Counted from the first letter of the stretch, positions 1 through 54,205 are shown. The stretch is 64,000 nucleotides of DNA from Peromyscus leucopus (GCF_004664715.2 NC_051066.1:78529147-78593146); one strand, 5' to 3'. Notes: generated from the letters alone by a model not told the origin. Translations and numbers: made by a program.

Positions 1-1010
1 AGCTCACAGAAATTAGTGTGCTTTCCTCTGTGGGTCAAGAACAGAGTGTGGTAAAGTACCATGGTCATGGGGTGGGGGTTCCTTTTTAAGAGGAGGTCAT
101 TCTAAGCCTTGTGCTTTCCGGGGTCACTCAGGATCTTGCTGTGTTACTCAGTCGCTTGGAGTGAGGCCACCTAGAGTCTCTTTAAAAGCATTCAGAGTAA
201 CACAGAGCCTTTTCCACAGAAGCAGCTCAGTAATTCTCGGGTTGGTTTTCTGCCTCCAGCTACCATGCTGTGATTCTTGCTGGTTTTCCCACAGTTCACC
301 TGTCAATTTAATTTTCTGAATTGGTCTACATGCTTAGGCAACTTCCTCTTACTCTCATGCAGAGAAGCCAGCATCAGTGAAGTGGTTGTATTTGAACTGA
401 GTTTGTGCTTTAGACAACTTGAGGAGCATGCCCTGGTCTCTGCTGGCTGGTTTCCTCATGAGCACCCAGTGTGTAGTTGTCTGGGACCAAAAGGATGTCT
501 ACTGGAATGGATGAAGTGTCAGAATGCTCCCAGGGGACTCTGAGTCACAAGCACTGTGTGTGGCGGTGGTGGTGGTGGGGGGTTGTCTAGTGTTCTGTTA
601 GCCCTTTCCCCCTCTGCAGACCCTTGCCCTGTCTAGGACTTCCCTGAGAAGCTGAGGGAGAAAGGAGCAGCCACATCACCAGTCCCACAGGAGAGAATAG
701 GCTGTCAGGGCCTCCAGCCCCTAGCTGGGGGAGGCTGGCTTTTGGCAACCCCTTTTCTCAGGAGAACAGGTCAGGGGTTTGGGGGTGGCTACTACCTCTG
801 TGTCTTACTTCACCAGCCTTTGGTCTTGCTCCTAGGCCACTTGGGCTGTTGTAACTGTAAGTTCTTATTTATAGCTTAGTGCTGGGCTCCTGCCCCACCA
901 AAAAAACCTCACAGGAAGAGCACCTTCTGGTAATTTAGCTAGAGCGAGGTATTAACCAGAAGGTGATTATTATTTGGTTTTAATTTCCTGCCCTTAAAAG
1001 AGAAATCGGG

Positions 1011-1245
1011 GAGGAGTGAAATAGCTTGGTGGATAAAAGCTCTTCCCTCCAAGCCTGACAGCTTGCACAGCCTGGAGTCCCATCCCTGAGACGTCCGTGG
1101 TAGAAGGAGAGAACCCACAAGTTGTCCTCTGACCTCTGTGTGCACACACACGTGTGTGTGTGTGGGGGGGTAGATTCAGTCCCACCCCATCCCCACACAC
1201 ATATTCATACGCACACAAAAATAAATAAATGGAATAAAATTTTTA
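1011..1245 (+). repeat. B3-type SINE with purine-pyrimidine tail
   Basis: The text runs like the rodent B3 consensus: a degraded tRNA-like head (agcttggtggataaaagctc), the 'gagaacccacaagttgtcctc' type body, a CA/TG-rich stretch and an AATAAATAAAT tail. The family call is from memory of the consensus and the limits are approximate. Confidence 0.6.
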
Positions 1246-1254
1246 AAAAGGATA

Positions 1255-1450
1255 TGAGCTATGCCTGGTGGCATGAGCCCATAATTCCAGTTCCTTTGGA
1301 GGCTGAGGCAGGAGAATCACAAGTTCAAGGCCAGCCTAGGCAAGTTAGTGAGACCCTCTCCCCAAAAGTCAGATGAGTGCCAGGGACATAGGTCAGTGGT
1401 CGAGCACTTGCCTGTCGTTTAGGTGGTTCAGTCTCCAGTACTGAGGAGGA
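1255..1450 (+). repeat. B4-type SINE (B1-like plus ID-like halves)
   Basis: A B1-like half (gcctggtggcatgagcccat, then aaggccagcctaggc) is followed by an ID-like half (acataggtcagtggtcgagc, then cagtctccagtactgagg). That order is the layout of rodent B4/ID_B1 elements. It directly abuts the B3-type element on its left. Confidence 0.6.
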
Positions 1451-2221
1451 GACGAATGGAAGTATGGGAGAGATGGGGAAATCGCTGTGCTGGTGGGAGA
1501 GTGTCCCCGTCCCATGGAGTCTGAACCTCGGTCCCGTCCGAGAGACAGTGTGGCTGCTGCTGCGTTCCCACCCCACTCTTCCGTTTTCCAACACGGCAAA
1601 TGCCCCAGCCCATGTAAACCCATGTCCCCCGGAAGAATGGGCACTGCGGTAGCAGCTCCTGGTAGATCTCTGTGAGGGCTTGAAGGCTTGTTTGCCCACT
1701 TCTGGCACAGAGTATAGAACAGGCACAAGCCTGCTTCCATGTTGTTCACTCAGGGTCAGCTTTTGGGTCTCAGACTCCATTTAGACATCCTGTTCCACGT
1801 GTGTGCGCACACAAACACTTCTCTTTCCTTGTCTCAGGATTTTGTCCTCATTTGAACTCCTGGTTGTCACAGATCTCCGTGTGATAGATTGGCCCAGGAA
1901 TTAGCTGTGCATTTGGTTACTCAATGAGTCAGTTTCACGTGAATGATTGACAGTTTACCAGGCATATTCAATCCACGTTTCAGCTTACCCTTCTGGTTTT
2001 CTTCCTTTTCCCTCTGCCTCAGCACCCATGCCCTCGCATCTGAGCTTAGACTTTCAGGATAAATACCATTCCAATAAGGCTTTTTTAGGATCCACTGTCT
2101 TGTGCCCCATTTGAATCCCTTTGAAGAATATCCCTGCCTTTGCCTCTTAATACTTTGTCCTAAGATGACTAATACACAACAACAGGGTGTTAAATGTTCT
2201 ATATATAAAGTTTCATCTCAA

Positions 2222-2352
2222 GCTGAATAGGATGGCATGAGCTTATAATCCCAGCACTGGGACATAGAGGCAGGAGTTCAAAGTCATCTTCAACCACATA
2301 GGGAGTTTGCAGCCAGCCTCGAGTACATGAGAACCTGTCTCAAAAAACCACA
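2222..2352 (+). repeat. Diverged B1-like SINE
   Basis: Recognisable B1 pieces are 'cttataatcccagcact', 'agccagcctcgagtacatga' and a terminal 'gtctcaaaaaa'. The copy is diverged and partly rearranged. Confidence 0.5.
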
Positions 2353-4064
2353 TCAGCTCCTTACCCCACCCCCACCACAATGCCAAAAACCCAAGCAGAG
2401 ACTGGAAACACTTTTTAAGGGAGGAGGGGAGTGGGGCCGTGCAGGCTATTGGAAACCATTTCGTGGGGCAGTACAGATTGTGTTTTCGGAAGCTCATAGA
2501 CAGAACTCACCCATGCTCCCAGCTCCTCCTGTCTCCTCACAAGAGCAGTCAGAGAGAAACTGTGCACCTGATCTTCATTTGAAGGATGTGGGGTGGGTGG
2601 TGGTCCCTGCTGTCTGGCACATGCGTGAGGGTCCCTGAACTGAGGAGGGAAAGGGTTCCGCAGCCACAGGCCTACAAGCGGCTTACTCCATGGGAGTCAC
2701 TGGCAAGGCTAGGGAGAATGCTGGCAGTGGGTTTTTGAGTCTGAAGGGCAGTTAGGTTACAGCCTGGCTGGCTTTGGGATGCAGTATCAGAAAAAGCTAA
2801 ACTACATTCAGCCGCACACAAAAAAGACATTTTTACATTAATATCGTCAGGGCAGGAGGTGGGGGGGATATTTACACACACACGTGCCCATGCACGCACA
2901 CATGCACACACAAGTACTGTTATGCCGGTGAACGAACAGAGGAATCAACAATCACCCGTTCTGTTTATTGCTGCTGCTGACCACTTAGCAGTGAAATACT
3001 GGGACAGGAAATGTGGCAAAGGGGCTTGAGGGCCCACTCAAGCGCTAAAGAGGACTTGCGGTGTCTTCCGATCGGCCCTGCGTTTCAGAGAAGCGGTTGA
3101 AGCCATCTTCTTTTCATTTGAACTAAAATTCTGGTTTGTCAGCATGGTGTGCTGCCCTTGTGCTCCTGGTGTGGCATGTGCCTGGGAGATACTGCGCCTC
3201 TGCAAGCAGAAACCAGGGTTAATGCCTGGGTGTCGCCCACTTGTGAGAAGGCGGGTTCCCAGGCTTCAGGGTGGAGTCTCCCACCTACCTCAGCACCACC
3301 CTCTCTGGGCACTAGAGAGGAATCACCTGGGAAGAAAATGGGTTGTCCCCACGCCTCCCTATGACCTGGAGTCAGCCGAGGGAACAGCCCTGGAACATAG
3401 TCTAGAGAAGGAACAGACTGGTGTGCTGGGCTGCCCGACTGCTGGCGGCCTGGGGGACATGCTGCGAGCTTTGCCACTTTACTAGCAGCATTACTACTCA
3501 CCCTGTGTTTCAGAGGAGGAAGGAAAGATACCATCCAGTCTTCCCTGGACAGAGGCGCTCGGATTTCTTCATACGTGCAGCGAGGAGGCGTGGGAGAGTT
3601 GCAGGCTGAGAACAGGGAGGCAGGGTGAGGAGCAGCGGCAGCGGCCAGTTTTGAAATATGGGGGTGGTAAAAGCACTAAGGTCTGGCGGCCAGTTGGTGG
3701 CACGGGAGGAGGAGAGAATGGAAAAGGATGACTCAGATGTCTCTTGTTCAGCAACTGAGTGGATGCGGTACTGCAGAGAGGGAAGGGTAGAGGAGGAACA
3801 GGAGGCTGCCACCTTGGGAAACCAGGTGTTCCCAGAGTCAAGGATCAGGCAGCCATGAGAAAACCTGACTGGTAGAAGAGCTTGGCTCTGTGTGGGCTTA
3901 TGAGCCCTGTGATGGCAAGAGAGGAAGCAGAGCCAGGCAGAGCCCTGGGAGCTTGGGCCATCCACCTGGCCTGCAGGGCCAAGTTCAGTCCAAAGAGAGA
4001 CCCTGACTTAGACGACAGGGGTGGAAGAGCTTGAGAACTGATATCCAAGGTTGTTCTCTGACCG

Positions 4065-4118
<54 letters not shown>
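4065..4118. repeat. (CA)n microsatellite
   Basis: An uninterrupted CA dinucleotide run of about 27 units in intron 1. Confidence 0.95.
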
Positions 4119-4119
<1 letters not shown>

Positions 4120-4165
4120 GTGGGCGGGGAGAGAATAAAATGTCAGACCCACAGAGACCCTAAAT

Positions 4166-4511
4166 CAGTAATTCTCAACCTGTGGGTGGTGACCCTTTCA
4201 CAGGGTTCACCTAAGAGCATCAGAAAACACAATTATTTACACTATGATTCATACCAGAAGCAAAATTACGAAGTAGCAACAAAAATAATTTTGTGGCCCA
4301 GTAGTGGGGGTGTGCACACCTTTAATCCCAGCACTCAGGAGGCAGAAGCAGGCAGATCTCTGTGAGTTTGAGGCCAGCCTGGGCTACAGAGTGAGTTCCA
4401 GGACAACCAGGGCTGTTACACAGAGAAACCCTGTCTTGAACGCCCCCCCCCATAATAATAATAAGGAATTATATTAAAGGGTCACAGCATTAGGAAGGTT
4501 GAGAACCACTG
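4166..4511 (+). mobile_element. URR1-type hAT element split by a B1 insertion
   Basis: The left end reads like cagtggttctcaacctgtgg and the right end is its inverted match, ggttgagaaccactg. This is the hAT-type terminal inverted repeat of the rodent URR1 family. The body between (atttacactatgattcata, gcaaaattacgaagtagcaa) also matches. A B1 copy lies inside it at about 4290-4437. The flanking octamers ccctaaat and ctataaat match at 6 of 8 bases and look like a decayed 8-bp target duplication. Confidence 0.7.
4290..4437 (+). repeat. B1 SINE nested in URR1
   Basis: Typical B1 phrases are present: acacctttaatcccagcact, gaggccagcctgggctacag, gagttccaggacaaccaggg and aaaccctgtctt. A C9 run and an ATA-rich run replace the usual plain A tail. 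Confidence 0.8.
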
Positions 4512-6093
4512 CTATAAATGGAGATGACCAAAATGAAAACACTATTTCATTTCAGCAGCTAAGAATCTCTTCAGTGATGAGTTTCCAGTTCTAGTAGCCC
4601 CATTTTCAGTTTGTGGTGACCTCCATAACCGTTGTCCTGCCTGCATTTTGCCACCTGTAAGAAGGGTGAGCACAGCAGCTCACGGAGTCTGAGGGACTAA
4701 GTGGACTAACGTGTGTGAGCCGCTCTCAGGGGGCCTGACCCGAGAACTCAGTAAGTCAGCTGTGGTGGGAGCTGGAGAGGTGGCTCCGTGGGTCGGAGTC
4801 CTTGCTGAACAAAACCTTAGAACCTTATTAAACTGGATGTGGCTGCAAATGTCCCTGTCACCCAAGAGGGTCCCTGGGACTCTCCCGTTACCAGAGTAAC
4901 TCCAGGTTAGGTGAGAAACCACGTCTCAGGGGAATAGTGTAGAGAGTGACCGAACAGGGCACTTGGATGGCTTCCTCTGACCCCCGAGTGTGCAAGGACA
5001 CTCGGACCTGTGTCCTTGTACATGTATACATGCACCACACAAGCATATACCCTGCACATGCGTTCTCTGTACAACAAAAACATTCTAAAGTCACCTTTAG
5101 TCCTGACTGCATTGTTTTCCCTGCCAGAAGAAGAAGTTATAAAATGGATAGGGAACGGTCTTCAAAAGCTGTGATTCTGATTATTATTAATAACAGGTTC
5201 ATGATTATTTCTACCACAGCATTAAGTGAAAGCCCCTTTGGATGGCTGACAAGTGACAAAATAGGAAATTCCTAACGGCTTTGCCTGCTCCTGTCACCAG
5301 ATCTAGTGACATACCAGTTCTCCCTGGGAATCCTCTGACAAGTCAGCTGAATTTCCTATGCCCTTGCCTTAAGCACCGCAAATGGGATCCACATGTCCCG
5401 AGTGTTGTTTCTGTCAATGAAAAGGGAGAAAGGAGGAGGTGCTGGGCTGCACCAGGGCTGCCACAGGAACCCCACCCCCACCCCGGCTGTTGGGGCTGTG
5501 GCTCACACTTGAACGGCTTTCTCCTCCTTTGTTTAACTCATTGTAATGCCCAGAGCCAACTCCTCCTGGTGTGTTTGACTCAGCTGTTAGAATTTCTGCT
5601 TTGGGGAATAGGAGTTTAAGAGTGACCCAGCCACATGCTCTTTCTCCTCCCATGGAAATAAGTATTTGAGGAAGTGCTTTGGTTCGGGCCTTGCGGAGCC
5701 AATACCAGCTGTGATGGGGGTAAGGGGAGGCGGAGAGGGGCTAGCCTCAGCCACCCTGGTACCAAGGAGGATGGATAGACAGAACTGTCACTGCACCTGC
5801 AGGATGATCCAGAGAGACACAGCCAGGGAGGGTCCAGGCCAGAGGAAGACTGCCCGTGTGCCTTTGTCCCACAAGAGAGAAATGTCCCAGGCTGGGGGTT
5901 GGGGAGTGGGGGAGGACAGGGGAGGGGCATGCATGAGAGAAAGGACCTAGCATTACACAGCTGTGTTCTCACACACATGAGCCACTGAACGGGCAGCGTG
6001 AGCCTTGGTGTGTTCATTGATTCTGGTCGCCTAGGGGGTCAAGTGTACACATTCTGGGACCATCTCACCTGGATCTGAACCCTACCTGTGAAT

Positions 6094-6121
6094 GTTAGTT
6101 AGTTAGTTGTTAGTTAGTTGT
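6094..6121. repeat. Short (TTAG)n run
   Basis: TTAG repeats with one interruption, about 28 bases. Confidence 0.8.
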
Positions 6122-7134
6122 CTCTAGGTAGCCTGCTAATCACATGGCTAATCACATATCAGCCCAGTGTTTAGGAACTGCAGAGGCCCGGCCTAACCAC
6201 TCCCCGCTGCTGCATGTCCTTGTCACAGCCCTGCATGCCACAGGGGACTCGAACTCAGCCTTGCCCACGTTCTAAGGACTTTCTAGTTTTCTCAAGAAAT
6301 TTTAGATTTCACCCCCAAAGTAACAGGTTAGATTTCTAAGCTTTGCTTCATTTTTTATTTTTTTAAGCAATACATAAGCAAATACTAGGCAGAAGTGTGA
6401 ATAGTCCATCAGAGAAGCAGTGGCTCCAGGATTTGGGAATTCCTGCCCTAGGCTCTAAGTGCAGGGAGCATCTCCGTGCTACAGGTTCTACATTTCTGGT
6501 GCATGCTAAGAAGCCAACAGTGAGCTGGAGAGATTTACAAGCTGGCATCCCCTGGGATGGATTCTGAATCTCTCTTCCCTGTTGTTGAAGTGCTAATGAG
6601 AAACACTAATTGGACTTGGCCAGGGGCTGGGACAGTCCCCTTCACATAGTAGAGAGGGCAGTATCCCTCTCCGGTGGTGACTCCTGGCCTTCTGGGCTTA
6701 AAGGAGAAATGTGCTGAGGAGACAAGTGAGAGCACGCTGCAGGCAGCTGGCCTTTGAAGGAACGGGGACTGTGATCATCAGAACTGACCACGCCTAAGTG
6801 CAAATCCATCCCAGAACCCTGAAAGGAGCACTCTGACCTAATCAAGCTTGTTTTAAATATTCAATGAAGGCCCCTGAGCCTATAGCCTAGTTCCTTGGAA
6901 ATTCCAAATTCTAGCTCGTATGAGTAAAACCCCAGGGAAGAGGTCCACTCCTCTCTCATTATGACCCCCAGTGCACTAGGCAGAGGAAAGACCCACATTC
7001 CCAAGGCTGGGGGGCGGGGTTGTCCTCTGACTCTGTTCTGTCAGGACAGAGGAGTGGGACACGGTAGCTGTGGTATGGTCTGCAGAGTTCCCCTTTGCTC
7101 CCGGTGTGACCTCTGCGTCTTCTTTCCCCCACAG

Positions 7135-48705
<41,571 letters not shown>

Positions 48706-49805
48706 GGCAGAGTGGAGGGTGACTGCTATCCGTGGGTGTGCGAAGGTCTGCTAAGACCAGGAACACAGCCACCCATGACACCCTCAGCGGAGGGAGGCCT
48801 ATAGGCCCCCTTTGGAGCTAGGCTCATGGGGTTCATCCTGCTCTTCCCTCAGATAACCCTCTGTGGTGTTGACTCATCCTTGGGTGGGCAGAGCCCACTT
48901 CTCTGTTGCTCAGCCAGTAACTGGCAAGGGGGTGTGACACCGTTTGCACCTTGAGGGCCACCCTGTGTCCTCTCCTCCAGAGGTTCAGCAGCAAGTGCCA
49001 GCTCCACCCATCTACCTGGCTGGGGCTGTGAGGAGCATGGGCATTCTCATGAATGCCGAGAATGTATCCTGAGCCCCAGGCCACTAAATGCAATAGCTGG
49101 TATGTTTTCCTAAATGCCACCCAGAGAAAAGGCTTTCCAAATCCTGTCCCCCAAGCTGTGCCTTTGAAAGGGCGGGAGGCCTGTCTGTGAAGACTGGGCC
49201 TCCGGTGGCCCTCCCTGCAAGACTACTAACTTGGAGTCTGAGCTCAGCGCTTCTGAGTTGAGGGTAGGATGGGGTACAGTACAGGAACACGGGACCTCAG
49301 CTCTTGCTGCTACAGCTGGCAGCCAAAGCAAAGAGGCAGGCTCTAGAACCCGCGCCGGGTTCTAGTGTCTGGAGACTCAGGCAGAAGTGCTTCCGTGGCC
49401 TCTCGAGTGCAAGGCTCCTTTCACTCAGGACTGGCGTGCAAGAGCACACTTCTCCCTGGGATCTGTGACTCTTGGGCATGAAGGACGGGGCCTTGGTGGA
49501 AGAGAAGGAAGGGGGTCCCTCCCCTCCTGCCCTCGGTCTTGGCTTCCCATGCTCTGCCCTGTGCATGGACAGATGTTGGGACAGCATCAAGAACAGCTAC
49601 CTTAGAAACTATTTATTCGTCAGAAGCCCCTGGGGCTTGCAATCCTGGAAAATATTTTCAACTCGCTGCTTGTGCTGGATGTACAAAAAAATGAGTGGTA
49701 TTTTATTGCTGTAATATTGTATGATACTGTAACTATACCTTCATGTTGTCACTTACTGTAAATGTACTATGGTTTCATCAACAATAAACACTCATTAACA
49801 ATGAC
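48706..49805 (+). other. Abtb2: Abtb2 3' UTR
   Basis: About 1.1 kb from the stop to just after the polyadenylation signal. The last 150 bases are AT-rich with an ATTTA element. No coding sequence is present. The right limit is estimated from the signal. Confidence 0.8.
49783..49788 (+). terminator. Abtb2: Abtb2 polyadenylation signal AATAAA
   Basis: A canonical AATAAA at the end of an AT-rich stretch, about 1.08 kb after the stop. Cleavage is expected 15-25 bases further on. Confidence 0.85.
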
Positions 49806-50667
49806 CTTGACATCTGCTCCTGATGAAAGAAGATGAGTTGAGAGCTGGAGAGGAGCCCCATGGACCATGGGGGACCCAGAGCTGCGCCTGCTGCCGGGCA
49901 GAAGGACCCACAACAGTTGCATACAGCCGTCCACTCACCTGCCCGGGGCTCAACCGGACTGCCCTTAGATGGGTCCATTTCTTCACCTGGGAATGAGGCA
50001 GATGAAAATTTGTATGTGCCATTGGGCTGGAGCAGGACAGACTGGAGAGACCCATCTGTGGCTCTCTCTGACCTTATGGCCCATAAGGTAAGGAGGGTGA
50101 CATGAGGACGCTACCTAAGCGCTTGCGGACCTGTCCCAGCTCCACACTGCATGGTCTGATGAGAAGCACCTGGTAGGCACGATCAGGCGTTCAAGGCCAG
50201 CCTGGACTAGGACTCTTAGCTAAACAGTCCACCCCCACTTCTTGGTAAGATCACTGGGAACTGAACCCAAGGGACTACCTAAGTTTAGTAACATCCTGGA
50301 ACTCTAGTTGGAAGACACAGACTCTAGGAACCAGTCCCAGGAAAGGCACATTTCCTAGCTGTAGTAAGGTAGAGGCCAGGCAGAGTGGCTTGAGTCTCAG
50401 TCTGGGACTCAGCAGTGAGGGCGTCCTGTACATATGTACCACAGTGCCCTCTGGGGGCCACAGGAAGGAGATGCCGTCCTCAGTACCACCCTATGAAGGT
50501 GGAGCATCAGAGGTCTGGAGTATCTGATCACTCCACCTACAGTGGGTGTGCTTACAATCTGGCTCCATCAGTTCCTCTGCAGAGGTGTTAGGAGGGGGTT
50601 AGCCCTCTAGGCTTATATATAATAGACACACTTTTAAACGAATAATTACTCATTTAAAAAATATTAT

Positions 50668-50895
50668 TGGGGCTAGAAATAGCTTGATGGAACACTTGCT
50701 GTGGAAGCATAAGGGTCCGAGCTGGGTGTAGCCATGTGCACCCCTGTAACCGTAGTCAGTACTGTGGGGGCCAGAGATAGGGTCACTGTGGCTTGCTGGC
50801 TGCCAGTCTCTGTCCAGGTTCAGTAAGAGACCCTCTCAAAGGGATAAAGTGGAGAGTGACAGATTACACACAGGTATGCTTACCCACATCCACAC
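50668..50895 (+). repeat. B4-type SINE, diverged
   Basis: Starts with ID/B2-like 'ggggctagaaatagcttgat' and continues with 'gtgcacccctgtaaccgtag'. Assignment is approximate. Confidence 0.45.
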
Positions 50896-52227
50896 ACATT
50901 TTTGTAGGACCTAAAACTAACAGCAACAGGAGTATGCGATCACTTACCCCAGGGCAGCTACTCAAGGTCATGGGAGCCACTCTGCCAGCCTCTTGTGACT
51001 CCCAGCTGAACAGGAAGAAGCAACGTCCTTGGGCCACCAGGGCTGGCTGTATCAGCAGTGTACCCAGGGACAGCGGACAAGACAGAATCTGTGCAGCAGG
51101 TGTCTGAGACCGCTCTACCAACACAGACGCCACCAGGGCCACCAGAGCAAACACTAAGACTCCAGGCTTCCCCAGCCTCTCTCCACTAAGCCGGGTTCCT
51201 CTCTTCTCAGGAGTCCCCTGTACAGATGCAGGGCTGGCAAACCAGGAAGCTCCTTTTGCACAATGCCTGGGATTAAGCAGTTGTTGACAGAATCCAAGGC
51301 AACCCCTTTCCCTGTAGTCCGAAGTCACATACTCAGATGCAAAAGGCTTTCTAGACCCATGCCCTTCTCCAGGCCCACGCAAGCTGCTGGGTTGTAATGG
51401 CTTTAGATGAGCCTACATTTTCCCAGGGTGACGGTCACCTGTCCTGCCCCCTTCTAGCCCCAGCACAAGAATCCACACTCCTTGTGTCTCTTGGTCATTC
51501 CAGCATGCTCTGGGATTGCCAGGACCAGATGAGCAGTGGGAACAGTACAACAGGCTGGCATCAGCCTCTCACAGCTTAGGGGTGAAGGAACCCTCTTTGT
51601 TCAAATATTGTCAGCCCCTTTCCCATCCTGGTGACACATGCAGAGCTGGCCCATCTGATTTCACTTCGAAAGTGACATTTCCTGAGAGAAAGGAGCTTTA
51701 CAGATGTCTTTCTGTTGGGGGCCAGATGGTGAGGTCTGAAGGAGGCATGCCCTTTCAGGTTTGGAGGAGACCATGCCAAGACCTGCTTAGGACACAGGCT
51801 CTGAGAAGAACCTGGACTGCACACAGCAGGTGGGGGCATTTGCTTCCTTTTGTGTCCTGAGAAGCCATCCTGACCAAGCTGAGAAGCACCTTGCCCAAGA
51901 CCATTCCTACTGAGAGCTGGGCACCTCCAGCTGCCAGGCACAGACTGAGGGGCTCACGTGTCTGGTTACTCAGGCTTATTTCAGAGTATGGCCCGCCATT
52001 CTATCACCCCAGAGGAGCCCCTGGGAGCAACCAGGACCCAGACTGGGCCCACTGTTAGAGTTGGACACTGTTCTAAGCAAATCCTGTCTCGGCCTCCCCA
52101 CCCCCAAGTCACTGTTCTTCATGGCTGGAATGTGAGTGCCATCACTGCCACTCAATTGTGACCCTCTTGGCCTGGAGCAAGGTGAAGCCACATGTCATTC
52201 TGTTGAACAGAATATCCAATATCAAGA

Positions 52228-52420
52228 GAATTAACTTCAGGCAGACGGGTCTCTTGAGTTTGAAGCCAGCCTAGTTTACAGAGCGAGTTCCAGGACAGCC
52301 AGGGCTACATAGAGAAACCCTGTCTTAAAAAAACCAGAGACAAAGACTACAGAGACAAAGACAGAAAGAGAAAGAGACCGAGAGAAATAGAAACAGACCG
52401 ATAGAAAGAGAAAATGAATT
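52228..52420 (+). repeat. 5'-truncated B1 with GA-rich tail
   Basis: Contains 'gagtttgaagccagcctagt' and 'caggacagccagggctacat', ending in 'aaaccctgtcttaaaaaaa'. A purine run of AGAGA/AGAAA type follows to 52420. Confidence 0.75.
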
Positions 52421-53061
52421 AATTCTGGAAGCTGTCAAGTCCAAGACTAAGAGGCAGAATCTAATGAGGGCCTTGATGGTGGCGACTCTGTGTCACTACC
52501 ACATGTGGTAGTGATGACTCTGTCCCCATGTGTGACAAGAAGGTTCCTCTACGGCATAGCAGGCTTTTATAATAGGCCTACCCTCGAGTTGATCCACTAA
52601 AGCCCTCTTAACTGCTCCACGCGGAGACGGGACATTTGGAGCACACTGTGCCCAAGATCTCCAAGGGGCTCAGGGTAGAGCCATGGCCAAGTTCACAAGG
52701 GCGGGCCTGGCCTTACCACCCTTGGCCTTGCAGCCTGGACAGAGGCAGTGGGCAGTTTTAGGGGCTGGGGTGCAAGCTATCCAAGTCTTCTCCGCTAGCT
52801 CCTGCGTTCTGGTTTCTGGCCATGCTCTCGAATCTTCCTGAACAGCAGGCTTGGGAGACTGACCACCCAAGGAAACAGTGAAAAAGATCCCTTTCCTGGT
52901 TCCTCAACAAGCTCCCTGCAGACCAGTGGAAGGGGTGCAGCCCTCAGGTGAGCCCAAAGCCTCTCCCACAGGGTGAGCCATTTCTCATTACCTGTTGGTC
53001 CAAACGCTTCCTTCCTTGTCTATTAGACTCCACCAGCTAGCGCTGAACGAATGTGCAGACA

Positions 53062-53295
53062 CGACCAGACACGGCCAGGGTACGTGTGACGCCGCCAGGT
53101 CACTTACACCACCAGACACAGGCCAGGGTACATGTGACACCACCAGGTCACTTACACCACCAGACACGGCCAGGGTACGTGTGATGCCACCAGGTCACTT
53201 ACACCACCAGACACAGGCCAGGGCACGTGTGATGCCACCAGGTCACTTACACCACCAGACACAGGCCAGGGTACGTGTGACACCACCAGGTCACT
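53062..53295. repeat. Minisatellite, about 5 copies of a 48-bp unit
   Basis: The phrase 'aggtcacttacaccaccaga' recurs with unit starts at 53101, 53149, 53196 and 53244 (periods 48, 47, 48), plus a partial first copy and the start of a further one. Each unit contains 'ggccagggtacgtgtga'. Confidence 0.95.
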
Positions 53296-53539
53296 CCTGT
53301 CTCTAACAGGATGGACTGTAGGACCCAGCAGGAACCAGCAAACTCTCAAGGTGACTCCAGTGCCATTGGGTACCTGCCACATCTCTCGAAGGTGCCCAGG
53401 CTGGAACTCTGGCTCCACAGCACACCCATGGCCTTGATACCTAGGCCTTCACTTCTGACCTGGCAGCCAAAACTCACCAGAAGAAACAGGGAAACATGCG
53501 ACTTTCACAGATGTAGACTTTATGAGCACCACAGGCAAA

Positions 53540-54096
53540 CGGTCTATGGTGTGTCATTTATTGAAAATAGATATTCTTTCCCTCCCTCACTTCTGCTAGC
53601 AAGAGTCTTTGACAGTCTCTCCAAACGAAGAGGTAACCAAAAGGCATTTCATTTAGGTGCTCAGACATTGCAGTCTACCTAAGGACTCAGGCGTTCCTGG
53701 GACACGGAGGACGCAGATTCACTGCAGCCAGGAACGGAACAGAAGGACAGAAGTCCTGCTGACCTGGGCCTCAGTGCTGGCACAAGTCTGCAGTGAGACA
53801 GAGCACTGCACAAGGAGGCTGTGTACTGGGAGGTGCCGAAGGCCAGGAGCCTGTGCGGCATCCCCGAGTGGGAAGAGCCTGGAAGAAAACCTGGCCCGAA
53901 GTGAAACCGTGGCCCTGGCCTGAGTGACAGCCCCGGCAGGGCCAGAGCCTCCCTGCCCACCAAGTTCTAAGCTGGAGACGAGTCTTCAGCCACGGAGGAC
54001 AGAGGGAATCACGGGCCAGCCTCTGCCGAGGACTCATCACTGTCCCACGGCTGCCCAGCCGAACACAGCTCAAGTCCGGCGTCTCCTCCAGGCTCG
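53540..54096 (-). other. Nat10: Nat10 3' UTR
   Basis: About 0.55 kb between the stop codon at 54099-54097 and the region just past AATAAA. It is GC-rich in the upstream half. The cleavage point is estimated. Confidence 0.75.
53557..53562 (-). terminator. Nat10: Nat10 polyadenylation signal AATAAA
   Basis: TTTATT on the + strand gives AATAAA on the - strand, about 535 bases after the stop. A G/T-rich stretch (tttgcctgtggtgctc) follows downstream on the - strand. Confidence 0.8.
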
Positions 54097-54205
54097 CTAC
54101 TTCTTCCGCTTCAGTTTCGAGTCCTTCCTGTTGTTCATCTCTCTCTTCTTCAACTTCTTGTTCTGTTTGGGTTCTTGTTTTGTTTCCAATTTCCTTTTCT
54201 TGTCA
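54097..54205 (-). CDS. Nat10: Nat10 terminal coding exon
   Basis: 109 coding bases ending in TAG. It encodes a strongly basic tail, DKKRKLETKQEPKQNKKLKK followed by a Lys/Arg-rich end. The acceptor on the - strand is ttttcctccag. Homopolymer-like lysine codons make this exon sensitive to sequencing errors, yet the frame is intact. Confidence 0.97.

Larger units (their letters stand above)
1..7134 (+). other. Abtb2: Abtb2 intron 1, 3' part
   Basis: No exon is supported here. The stretch ends in a pyrimidine-rich acceptor (cttctttcccccacag) directly before exon 2. In the known human gene the first intron is very large, so everything left of 7135 is read as its 3' end. It holds a B3-like and a B4-like SINE near 1.0-1.45 kb, a B1-like element near 2.2 kb, a CA array at 4.07 kb, a URR1 transposon with a B1 inside it at 4.17-4.51 kb, and a short TTAG run at 6.1 kb. 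The open frames in it are short, overlap repeats or lack any recognisable protein, and are treated as chance. Confidence 0.75.
49806..53539. other. Intergenic region between convergent Abtb2 and Nat10
   Basis: 3.7 kb between the two 3' ends. It holds a small B1 fragment near 50.19 kb, a B4-type element at 50.67 kb, a truncated B1 with a GA-rich tail at 52.23-52.42 kb and a 48-bp minisatellite at 53.06-53.30 kb. No gene is supported on either strand. Confidence 0.75.

Noticed and set aside
52995..53306. Open frame with repeated LTPPDT segments
   Set aside because: It is the 48-base minisatellite in translation. There is no initiation context or homology.
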